DNA from: Candidatus Raymondbacteria bacterium RIFOXYA2_FULL_49_16
GTDB lineage: Bacteria; Fibrobacterota; OXYB2-FULL-49-7; XYB2-FULL-49-35
Reading direction: 5' to 3'
Assembly (NCBI GenBank): GCA_001789205.1
Contig: MFYT01000103.1
Location: 1-23,419, forward strand
DNA: 23,419 bases
Part shown: positions 16,544-23,070 of the stretch, piece by piece
Layout of the letters: each line of letters starts with the position of its first letter
Position numbering within the stretch: the first letter of the stretch is position 1
Notes under the pieces: generated by a model
What the model saw: the letters and a program-made list of their open reading frames with translations, nothing else
Database searches by the model: none
Told to the model about the DNA's origin: nothing
Program-made: the position numbers and the translations under genes

Positions 16544-18316
16544 TCAGCGGCTGGTATATGAATACCGTAGGATAAGCCGGTGTTCAGACTCCTTTTTTTT
16601 GCCTAAGACCTGAATATCGCAGAAAGAATAGGTGTACTGGTAGTCAAGGGTGACAACCCGTGAAATCTGCCAGCTCAGAATGCTGATTATATCGAGTTTT
16701 GGCATTCCACGGTTTTTCGCTGGAACAATAGGCAGAAAGAGGCGGACTTCCGACTTTGCCGTTGCCCTGCCGCCGACACGGACATCCAGAACAGCCGCTG
16801 CTTCGGGGCCAATGGCGTTTTCGGTCATGGCGGATATGGGCATAAGGACGGTACTCCTGGATATCTGCAACGAATCGCTTTGGCGTACCGCGGCCGGAAT
16901 GGTCGATACGTCGACTATTTCGTAATACTTTCGCGTATGGATGAATTCATACGCAAACCCAGTGCGCAGCCGGGCGTCCACATACCGCACTTTAACCAAG
17001 TCCATGTTCGCACCCACGCTACCGGTAAGTTCGGTTGGAGAAAAAGAAGGCTCCCGTTCGCGCGGAGCGCTGATGGTATCATACTGGTCCCTGTATCCGT
17101 TGTCATTGAGAAGATAAAAAAACGGTTTATTGTTGATTTGGTCGGGAAACACCCGTTTGGGGAAGATGGTGGAAGTGGCCTCGAAACGGCCATAGGGACC
17201 AAACCACGATAAAACCCGCCAGATAAAAAGCGACGTAAGCCGCGGTTCATCGATATTGGGTTCAATAACCGTCTTGCCGGGATTAGTGAGGCTTATCTCC
17301 GACAGCGCGAATCCTTCATCTAATTTTAAACTGGTACTCCAGTTATACGGAGGTTTTTCATAGCGAAACCATGAATTGAGCAGCACAGCGATGGTTGAGG
17401 TCGTCGTGTTGTTTGCGTTTTGCAGATGATCGACTTTTGCATTAAAAAGGATATTGCCGCCAATGTCTATCCCATACTTCCAATATGTTGCAAGGTTTTG
17501 AGGCGTTAAAATATCCACAATTCCGCCGCTGGTAATTTTATTGAAAGAGGCCGGGTCTTCAACAAGAATAAAATTTATTAACTGGCCAGGTAAAAGCCGT
17601 ACTGTCACGAAATTTTTCAGCGTATTGTAGTTTTCGCCCGGACCCATAATTTTATAGAGCCCTGGTTTTAGTATCCAGGTCTTGGTTTCTTCCCCCAGGC
17701 TGGGATCCGGGCCATAGCTGCGGCCAAAAGGCGCGAACGAATCAACGCGCGTAAGTTCGTATTCTCCGCGAAAGGCGATCCCGTTTTCATCCACGACATT
17801 GATGGACAGACCCGCCCAGCCGGGAACAATGGGCATGGACCTGCCTTCGGTTACATCGACCGTATGCACCAACCGCTGGTGTTGCGAACCGCTGCCATGG
17901 ATGACATAATACCGGCCTGGCAGCACCGCATAATTTCGACCCGTATTTCCCTCTCCAACAACAGTGCCGGCCGAATCAAGTATTTCCACAGCGGGTTCGA
18001 GGCCCAACTCGCTAAGCCGCGGAATAAAAATCGCCCCCTTGCCCACTGGAATATTGGTGTTGTCCGAAGCGATCTGCTGGGCCAGCGAAGGGGCTTCCCA
18101 GGTTTTTTCCGCCTCTTGAAGCCAGGTTGCCGGCGTTTTGGAGGCTGATGGCGGTTCCTTGACAGAAATGCTGTCGGGAGGCAGCAACCGCTGGAGGTAT
18201 TCACCGCTTATATCATCTCCGGGAAGGTCCGGGGGCTGGCTCGCAAACACACAGGCGCTGGCCAAAATAAAAACAGCGGGAAGCAACCGCGAACACCGAT
18301 GGATTGTATCGCGCAT
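16544..18316 (-). CDS. Predicted outer-membrane protein of the Mla/Mce-type operon
   Basis: This 590-residue protein has a signal peptide (about 1-26, ending VFAS). Next comes a Pro/Ser-rich linker, then about 75-250 with two beta-sandwich-like segments (AVEILDSAGTVVGEGNTG, VLPGRYYVIHG; LKPGLYKIMGPGENYN) resembling PEGA or carboxypeptidase-regulatory folds. The last 330 residues alternate amphipathic strands rich in Tyr/Trp/Arg (YWKYGIDIGGNILF, TLDYQYTYSF, HRLILRYSYTSR), suggesting a large beta-barrel. I recognise no named family. Its ATG lies 2 nt after the stop of the PqiC-like gene, so it is tightly coupled to the lipid transport genes. By context it may be the outer-membrane end of that transporter; this is inference. 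Confidence 0.7.
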   Translation of the reverse strand: MRDTIHRCSRLLPAVFILASACVFASQPPDLPGDDISGEYLQRLLPPDSISVKEPPSASKTPATWLQEAEKTWEAPSLAQQIASDNTNIPVGKGAIFIPRLSELGLEPAVEILDSAGTVVGEGNTGRNYAVLPGRYYVIHGSGSQHQRLVHTVDVTEGRSMPIVPGWAGLSINVVDENGIAFRGEYELTRVDSFAPFGRSYGPDPSLGEETKTWILKPGLYKIMGPGENYNTLKNFVTVRLLPGQLINFILVEDPASFNKITSGGIVDILTPQNLATYWKYGIDIGGNILFNAKVDHLQNANNTTTSTIAVLLNSWFRYEKPPYNWSTSLKLDEGFALSEISLTNPGKTVIEPNIDEPRLTSLFIWRVLSWFGPYGRFEATSTIFPKRVFPDQINNKPFFYLLNDNGYRDQYDTISAPREREPSFSPTELTGSVGANMDLVKVRYVDARLRTGFAYEFIHTRKYYEIVDVSTIPAAVRQSDSLQISRSTVLMPISAMTENAIGPEAAAVLDVRVGGRATAKSEVRLFLPIVPAKNRGMPKLDIISILSWQISRVVTLDYQYTYSFCDIQVLGKKKESEHRLILRYSYTSR

Positions 18317-18318
18317 TC

Positions 18319-18963
18319 TTATTGCACCCCGCGCTGCCCGTTAGCGCTGTCCAGGACTTGGTCCAGGTCGCCGACCACCTGATTCATGATGAATTCCATT
18401 ATCGACGACATCTCCTTGACCACGCTCTGCGGATCGTTTTTGAAAACACGTTTACGCTTGTCAAACCTGCGGCTGTACACTGTTTGTCCGTCCGACGTAC
18501 GGGTAAGCTGGAACCGCAGGGCCATGTGCGCGAACCACACCTGGTCGCTGTCGTATTCATCAATCGCCTCAATTGTCCCGCTGAGCTCAAAATCCGGCTT
18601 CTCGCCCCCGTCATACCTGCGGACAATGCCGCGGGCGATATCTACCGCGACAAGATGCTTGAAAATAAGATCGTTTATCATGCGGGCCGGTTTTACGGCC
18701 CATACCTGATAAAAGTAAAACTGGAGCTGATAGGCATTCTGACGGTAGACTATTTGCGGCCGGGCATAGGCCTCCTCAATGCTGAGGTCCTTCAGCCGGA
18801 TAATGGAGGGATACGGCGTTTCGTTCAAGCGGTTCTGCAGCGCCATGGGAATATAATTGAGTAAATAATATTTCTTCACTGGAACAATACCGCATCCGGC
18901 CATTACAAGGGCGGCTATAAGAAGGGTTAAAAACATGGGGGGCCGGGGGTATGTATTTTTCAC
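18319..18963 (-). CDS. PqiC-like ABC-transport auxiliary lipoprotein
   Basis: This 214-residue protein starts with a lipoprotein signal peptide whose lipobox is MAGC, with the lipidated Cys at 24. The body (about 29-200) fits the ABC-type transport auxiliary family (PF03886) that includes PqiC/YmbA: YYLLNYIP near the start, then I-x-x-YDSDQVWFAHMALRFQLT and VYSRRFDKR. Family members sit on the inner face of the outer membrane and accompany MCE proteins. Its ATG overlaps the stop of the MCE gene by four bases (ATGA at 18960-18963). The next gene begins 2 nt after its stop. Confidence 0.83.
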   Translation of the reverse strand: MKNTYPRPPMFLTLLIAALVMAGCGIVPVKKYYLLNYIPMALQNRLNETPYPSIIRLKDLSIEEAYARPQIVYRQNAYQLQFYFYQVWAVKPARMINDLIFKHLVAVDIARGIVRRYDGGEKPDFELSGTIEAIDEYDSDQVWFAHMALRFQLTRTSDGQTVYSRRFDKRKRVFKNDPQSVVKEMSSIMEFIMNQVVGDLDQVLDSANGQRGVQ

Positions 18964-19877
18964 GGCGTCTCCCGTTCTTTCTGCTGCTCGCCTTTCAGCA
19001 GCAGCGAGGGGTTTTCAGCAAGGACCTTGCTCAGTTCATTGGCGTTTTCAAGCGTTTCACGCAGATTTTCCATGGAGACCGTGATGTCTTCGCGCGACTG
19101 TTTTACAATGAACGATATGTCCTGAGAAAGCTGCTGCATGAATTGCGCGGTGGAATCAATGGAAGCCAGGATGCGCCCCATATTTCCCGAACCAAATGAC
19201 CGGTTCGTTTCGCCGGTAATTGATTTTACATCGCGCGAAATACTGTCCACGCGCGCTATAATGTTCTGGAAAGAGCCGGCTATGGTAACAAAATCGGGCC
19301 GCATAACAGCGAAAAACTGGCGCGCGTCTTCGCTGATGGCCGCGGTATTGTCCACAATCCTTTTTATTCCCTTGAGCGTATCGGGATCGGTAATTGCGTT
19401 GAGGTGGTTGAGCAGCAGTTCAATCTTTCCCATGATCACCTCAGCCTGGCCCGTAATGGTTGTCATCATCGACTTTTTCGTTGGAATGGCGGAGCCGGGC
19501 GGCAGACCGGGCGCTTCATTGGTCCCACCGAGCAGTTCCACATATTTGAGTCCCGTAATGCCCATGGCGCCGGTCTGCGCAACCATGTCGGTCTTTACCG
19601 GAAAATCCTCCTGGATTTTAAACGTGACCTTTACCCGGAGAAGATTCGCGGGATCGTATGAGATACGGTCCACCTTCCCTACCGGTACTCCATGAAATTT
19701 GAGAATCGCCCCCTGTTCAAGTCCCGAGAGCGACTCGCCTTCGAAACTCGCCCAGTATGTTTTCTGCTTGTCCACGAGTTTGAAACCAATGGGAATGGCG
19801 ATAAAGAAAAACAGGCAGACCGCCCCGCCGATCATAAATACGCCGAGCCGCGCCCTCTGTAATTTTGAGATGCTCAT
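18960..19877 (-). CDS. mlaD: MCE-domain lipid-transport protein (MlaD-like)
   Basis: This 305-residue protein has one N-terminal membrane helix (about 12-33) that anchors it in the inner membrane with the rest in the periplasm. A single MCE domain covers about 38-118 (SLSGLEQGAILKFHGVPVGKV, then GITGLKYVELLGG). A long helical region of about 145-290 with heptad-like leucines could form a coiled coil or bridge toward the outer membrane. In the Mla family MlaD is a hexameric lipid-binding ring on the transporter. It is longer than E. coli MlaD (about 183 residues), as in many non-proteobacterial homologues. The start overlaps the ATPase stop by four bases (ATGA at 19874-19877). Confidence 0.9.
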   Translation of the reverse strand: MSISKLQRARLGVFMIGGAVCLFFFIAIPIGFKLVDKQKTYWASFEGESLSGLEQGAILKFHGVPVGKVDRISYDPANLLRVKVTFKIQEDFPVKTDMVAQTGAMGITGLKYVELLGGTNEAPGLPPGSAIPTKKSMMTTITGQAEVIMGKIELLLNHLNAITDPDTLKGIKRIVDNTAAISEDARQFFAVMRPDFVTIAGSFQNIIARVDSISRDVKSITGETNRSFGSGNMGRILASIDSTAQFMQQLSQDISFIVKQSREDITVSMENLRETLENANELSKVLAENPSLLLKGEQQKERETP

Positions 19878-20671
19878 GCCACGTTCTCCACTATAAAATC
19901 GCTGGTCTCGTCCACGGCTTCCGGCGCCGCCAGTTCCCGGCGCGCGAAAAAGTCGTGCATGGGCCCATCGGGCGCTTTGCGGGCCTGGTCCTGGACGCCA
20001 CTGTACAAAACCGAACCTTCATGCAGAAATAAAATGGAATCCGCGATACGCTCGATTGATAACAATTCATGCGTTACCACGACAATGGTAATGCCCAGGG
20101 ATTCGCGAAGCGTGAGCAAAAGATCGTCAAGACCCGCTGACGTAACAGGATCGAGCCCGGCCGACGGTTCGTCGCAAAACAATAAGGGCGGTTCGAGCGC
20201 CAGCGCGCGTGCAAGGGCAGCCCGTTTGCGCATGCCGCCCGAAAGCTCTGACGGAAATAGATACGCGGCATTGGGTATGCCAACCTGCGAAAGTTTGATA
20301 TGGACCATTTCATCTATCACGTCCCGGGGAAGCGCGGTATGCATGGCAAGGGGCAGCGCCACGTTTTCTGCGATGTTCAGGCTTCCAAGAAGAGCGCCAT
20401 TCTGAAACAGCGTCCCGGCTTTTTTAAGCATGTCCACGCTCGCGGGAGAATCCTGGTCCGCCAGTGTATGGCCGAAAAGCCGGACAACTCCTGAAACGGG
20501 CGTAATCAGCCCCAGCAGTGTTTTCAGCAGTGTTGTTTTACCGCAGCCCGATGTGCCCAGAATCGCCGTGATGCGCGACGGCATGAATGCCGCCGAGACC
20601 GCTTTGAGCACCACATGCTCACCGTAGCGCACGGTTACGTTTTCCGCTTCGACAATGGGTTGCTGGTCCAT
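19874..20671 (-). CDS. mlaF: ABC transporter ATPase, MlaF-like
   Basis: This 265-residue ATPase powers the Mla-type phospholipid transporter. Walker A is GTSGCGKT at 39-46, the Q-loop is near Gln90, the signature LSGGM is at 143-147, Walker B LLFCDE at 163-168, and the switch His at 201. All catalytic motifs are intact. The open frame runs 52 codons further upstream inside the permease gene. I chose the ATG at 20669-20671 because TTGAGG precedes it and the homologous region starts there. It lies 7 nt after the permease stop and overlaps the next gene by four bases, in a tight operon. Confidence 0.93.
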   Translation of the reverse strand: MDQQPIVEAENVTVRYGEHVVLKAVSAAFMPSRITAILGTSGCGKTTLLKTLLGLITPVSGVVRLFGHTLADQDSPASVDMLKKAGTLFQNGALLGSLNIAENVALPLAMHTALPRDVIDEMVHIKLSQVGIPNAAYLFPSELSGGMRKRAALARALALEPPLLFCDEPSAGLDPVTSAGLDDLLLTLRESLGITIVVVTHELLSIERIADSILFLHEGSVLYSGVQDQARKAPDGPMHDFFARRELAAPEAVDETSDFIVENVA

Positions 20672-20678
20672 GTGTGCC

Positions 20679-21761
20679 TCAAATGATAAATGAAAATAAC
20701 GCGTCAGTAATGATGATAATGAATATTCCGGTGACCACACTTGCCGTGGTTTCGCGGCCCACAGCTTCCGCACCCCCGCGTACACGAAACCCGTAAAACA
20801 CGCCGACCCAGATGATGAGCCACGCAAAGACGATTGACTTGATTAACCCGGCCAGGACGTCTTTTATAAAAATATTCTGTGACAATTGGCTCCAAAAAAG
20901 ACTCGATGAGATATCAAGATACGCAAGTGATACCAGAAACCCGCCAAAAATTCCCGTGGCCGTGGACAGCATTGTGAGGATGGGCATGGTGAGCGTTATG
21001 GCCCAGAATTTAGGGACCACAACATACTGGATGGGGTTAATTCCCATTGTTTTCAGCGCATCGATCTCCTCCCCAACCATCATGGTCGCGATCTCGGCTG
21101 TTGTGGCGCTGCCGGTCCTGCCGGCAAGTATTATGGCCGTGAGAATGGGCCCCAGTTCCCTGATCATGGAAATGCCTATCATGGGCGCAAGAAAAATCCC
21201 TGCGCCGTACATGCGCAGCTGAATGGCGGCCTGGAGGGCAAGGACAATCCCGATGAGCATTGAGAGCAGGGCCACGATCCCAAGGGCTTTATACCCGAGT
21301 TGAAACATCTGCTCGCCAAGGGCCCCTTTTTTCATGTCCAGCTTTTTGAACGCGCCAATAGTGCCCCAATAGAACATTTCAGTGAGAACCGAGAGGGCGC
21401 TTGCCGCAACGCTGAAAACCGCGAGTGTCGCTGTTCCCACGGACGACGGGAACCGTTCCCCGAGCTTCACGGAAACAGCAGCCACGGGCTGGGGCACTGC
21501 GGTAATGGCCGACAGCATAGGCCGGGTGATGTTTCGGAGAATAATCTTCTGGTTGCTGCGTTCAAATGTTCTTTTCAGAACATGGACCAGAGAAATCCCG
21601 CTTGAATCAATATCTTTGACTCCTGCGAAGTCTAAAACAACCGGCTTGTCGTGCGAAAAACCTGCGGCAGGGCGGCTGCTGACCCAATCCCGGTTAAAAT
21701 GTTCCGGAAGCCGGATAATTGGCTCTGGTTCCAAGGACAATGATGAGTGAATGTCGGCCAT
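20679..21761 (-). CDS. mlaE: Mla-type ABC permease with N-terminal STAS domain
   Basis: This 360-residue membrane protein fuses a STAS-like domain (about 5-105, with VVLDFAGVKDIDSSGISLV) to an MlaE permease (about 110-360). The permease carries the family hallmarks RELGPILTAIILAGRTG and EEIDALKTMGINPI, with about five membrane helices. It would form the inner-membrane channel for phospholipid exchange with MlaF, MlaD and partners. In proteobacteria the STAS protein (MlaB) is usually separate; the fused form is common elsewhere. I chose the ATG at 21759-21761, preceded by AAGAGAGA, over an upstream GTG at 21818. It is the first gene of a five-gene unit. A sigma-54 promoter lies at 21845-21860. 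Confidence 0.9.
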   Translation of the reverse strand: MADIHSSLSLEPEPIIRLPEHFNRDWVSSRPAAGFSHDKPVVLDFAGVKDIDSSGISLVHVLKRTFERSNQKIILRNITRPMLSAITAVPQPVAAVSVKLGERFPSSVGTATLAVFSVAASALSVLTEMFYWGTIGAFKKLDMKKGALGEQMFQLGYKALGIVALLSMLIGIVLALQAAIQLRMYGAGIFLAPMIGISMIRELGPILTAIILAGRTGSATTAEIATMMVGEEIDALKTMGINPIQYVVVPKFWAITLTMPILTMLSTATGIFGGFLVSLAYLDISSSLFWSQLSQNIFIKDVLAGLIKSIVFAWLIIWVGVFYGFRVRGGAEAVGRETTASVVTGIFIIIITDALFSFII

Positions 21762-21844
21762 TGTCTCTCTTATCTTGGCATAACGGGTCACGGCTTCTAT
21801 TATAATAGAAACACGCACAGCCAGAGTCTACGCATATATTGTAT

Positions 21845-21860
21845 TGCAATAAACATGCCC
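21845..21860 (-). promoter_or_regulatory. rpoN promoter: Sigma-54 promoter of the Mla-type operon
   Basis: The minus strand reads GGGCATGTTTATTGCA. It keeps GGCA, TTGCA and the exact 10-nt GG-GC spacing. The predicted start near 21834 leaves a leader of about 73 nt before the ATG at 21761. Confidence 0.72.
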
Positions 21861-21923
21861 ATGTCATTAACACAATGCATTGGGGCCATTTGTATTCGCC
21901 AATATTATTATATTCAAGAATAC

Positions 21924-21940
21924 TTCTCGATTTATGAGAA
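21924..21940. promoter_or_regulatory. Candidate enhancer site between divergent sigma-54 promoters (best palindrome)
   Basis: TTCTC-GATTTAT-GAGAA is a perfect 5-bp inverted repeat with a 7-nt spacer and is the clearest copy of the element found in five intergenic regions. It lies 64 nt from the -24 box of the Mla operon promoter and 34 nt from that of the LapA promoter. Confidence 0.65.
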
Positions 21941-21973
21941 TATTTTCTATTGTATTGCCAGTATATAGGTATC

Positions 21974-21989
21974 GGGCATTTTTATTGCT
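21974..21989 (+). promoter_or_regulatory. rpoN promoter: Sigma-54 promoter of the LapA-domain unit
   Basis: The sequence GGGCATTTTTATTGCT keeps GGCA, TTGCT and the exact 10-nt GG-GC spacing. The predicted start near 22000 leaves a leader of about 41 nt before the ATG at 22041. Confidence 0.72.
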
Positions 21990-22040
21990 TGTTATCCAGA
22001 GATACAGGGTATTAACTCATTTTTAAAGAAGGGGGGTTCA

Positions 22041-22262
22041 ATGCCCCTAATAATAGCCCTGGTAGCTGTAACAGTTTTCTCCGTTATTGTGGCGCTTCAA
22101 AACGCCGCCTTGGTCACAGTGAAGTTTTTGGGCTGGCAGTTTGAAAACACCCTTGCCACCATGATCTTGCTGTCGTTTGCCCTGGGCGCAATTGCGGGCC
22201 TTTTGGTCGCCTTGAGATTCATGGTCAACAAAAACCGTGCGCCCAGCGCTGTGCGGCAATAG
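22041..22262 (+). CDS. LapA-domain (DUF1049) inner-membrane protein
   Basis: This 73-residue protein has two hydrophobic helices (about 2-20 and 40-62) separated by QNAALVTVKFLGWQFENTLA, the hallmark of the LapA/DUF1049 family. LapA works with LapB in controlling LPS assembly in E. coli, but this copy stands without a LapB partner in view, so the role here is open. AAGAAGGGGGG lies about 5 nt before the ATG. It is the first gene of a probable two-gene unit with the basic protein at 22304, with a sigma-54 promoter at 21974-21989. Confidence 0.85.
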   Translation: MPLIIALVAVTVFSVIVALQNAALVTVKFLGWQFENTLATMILLSFALGAIAGLLVALRFMVNKNRAPSAVRQ

Positions 22263-22303
22263 ACTAACGTTTACAGGTTTAATTTTTTAACGGAAGGACC
22301 CAT

Positions 22304-22588
22304 ATGGAAACCAATGAAAGCGTTGTGACAAAAAACGTACGGGAAACCGTGATCAAGGCTGCGGCAGGAATAGGCATTTTAAAAGCTAAGGTCAGCGAAA
22401 AATCAGCTCCATTGAGGAATACAATTAAAACTAAAACGCACGCCATTGCCCGGAATATTGAAGGAAAGCGCCAGAAAATTGAGTTCCAAGCCGGCACTGT
22501 GACTCACAGGGCGATCAAGACGGCAAAAGACGCCATGGTTGGTTTTAAGCAAGGAGTAAGCGAAGTTCGTTCCAGAAAAAAACTCTAG
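22304..22588 (+). CDS. Small basic helical protein of unknown function
   Basis: This 94-residue protein is rich in Lys, Arg, Ala, Thr and Val and strongly basic. It has no clear membrane helix and no signal peptide. Its pattern (RETVIKAAAGIGILKAKV, THRAIKTAKDAMVGF) suggests amphipathic helices, as in YtxH-, late-embryogenesis- or histone-like stress proteins, but I recognise no family. GGAAGG sits about 6 nt before the ATG. It follows the LapA gene by 41 nt on the same strand and is probably cotranscribed from the sigma-54 promoter at 21974-21989. Confidence 0.7.
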   Translation: METNESVVTKNVRETVIKAAAGIGILKAKVSEKSAPLRNTIKTKTHAIARNIEGKRQKIEFQAGTVTHRAIKTAKDAMVGFKQGVSEVRSRKKL

Positions 22589-22657
22589 CCGCCCTGCTGC
22601 GTGTTTCTGTTCCAATCTTGATAATGTTTTGAGTCAGAACCTCAATCAACCGCATGT

Positions 22658-22783
22658 TCACTTCTTTTTTTCCACGTCCATGCGGCCCAGAATCCTGGCG
22701 ATCTTGAGCATGCATAATACACTCACAACCACTATCGAAGTAACACCGAACAACACAGTCAAACACCTTTTCATCTTTTGCAT
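22658..22783 (-). CDS. 41-residue single-helix membrane protein
   Basis: This short gene is hidden under longer meaningless frames. It begins MQKMKRCLTVLFGVTS, continues with a hydrophobic helix (IVVVSVLCML, about residues 8-26), then has a charged tail KIARILGRMDVEKKK and a TGA stop. A perfect AGGAGG (22791-22796 on the complementary strand) lies 7 nt before the ATG. A strong sigma-54 promoter at 22817-22832 would start transcription about 24 nt upstream. Positive residues on both sides make orientation uncertain. I recognise no family. It is a lone gene, convergent with the 94-residue gene and divergent from the second OmpA gene. Confidence 0.7.
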   Translation of the reverse strand: MQKMKRCLTVLFGVTSIVVVSVLCMLKIARILGRMDVEKKK

Positions 22784-22816
22784 GCACATTCCTCCTATGT
22801 TCTTAAGTCCAGACAT

Positions 22817-22832
22817 GCAATAATCAGGCCAA
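22817..22832 (-). promoter_or_regulatory. rpoN promoter: Sigma-54 promoter of the 41-residue protein gene
   Basis: The minus strand reads TGGCCTGATTATTGCA. It keeps TGGC, TTGCA and the exact 10-nt GG-GC spacing. The predicted start near 22807 is about 24 nt upstream of the ATG at 22783. Confidence 0.72.
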
Positions 22833-22896
22833 AATGCGCTAGTAGATTGACAACCAGCGGGTTTACGCTCAAAACTTTCTCAAAACCAGTGCACGC

Positions 22897-22913
22897 ATTC
22901 TTAAAACAGAGAA
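22897..22913. promoter_or_regulatory. Candidate enhancer site between divergent sigma-54 promoters
   Basis: The plus strand reads ATTCTTAAAACAGAGAA, another copy of the WTTCT-N7-GAGAA element. It begins 65 nt beyond the -24 box of the promoter at 22817-22832 and ends 84 nt before that of the OmpA copy 2 promoter. Confidence 0.5.
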
Positions 22914-22996
22914 CACTCTGCTATACAAATTACATACTATAGGCCCAATGGAGAAAATACGGCAATTTTAAGGCCTTTTTTAATCAGTAAGATATC

Positions 22997-23012
22997 TGGC
23001 ACTGTTGTTGCT
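22997..23012 (+). promoter_or_regulatory. rpoN promoter: Sigma-54 promoter of OmpA copy 2
   Basis: The sequence TGGCACTGTTGTTGCT matches the -24 and -12 boxes fully apart from one purine position and has the exact 10-nt GG-GC spacing. The predicted start near 23023 is about 48 nt before the ATG at 23071. Confidence 0.82.
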
Positions 23013-23070
23013 TGAATCTCCATGTGTGTCTGCGGGAAACAACCGTATTATTTTATCACAAGGAGTCTCT

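Noticed and set aside
16537-16555. A hairpin (CCGC-TGA-GCGG followed by TTTT) at the end of the 590-residue gene that might be a terminator.
   Set aside because: The stem has only four strong pairs, a three-base loop containing the stop codon, and a short T run; too weak to call.
21790-21808. A TATAAT-containing palindrome (TTCTATTATAATAGAA) upstream of mlaE that could be a sigma-70 -10 box.
   Set aside because: No credible -35 box sits 16-18 nt upstream on either strand, and it lies downstream of the sigma-54 start predicted from 21845-21860.
22632-22652. A short inverted repeat (TTGAG-N7-CTCAA) between the convergent 94-residue and 41-residue genes.
   Set aside because: The stem is only 5 bp and no T tract follows on either strand, so a terminator is not supported.
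22545-22787. An 80-codon minus-strand frame overlapping the 41-residue gene.
   Set aside because: Its composition is not protein-like, and the shorter frame in the same place has the better-spaced AGGAGG, a membrane helix and a basic tail.
22629-22823. A 64-codon plus-strand frame over the same place.
   Set aside because: It is antisense to the 41-residue gene, has no good ribosome site and runs into the minus-strand sigma-54 promoter.
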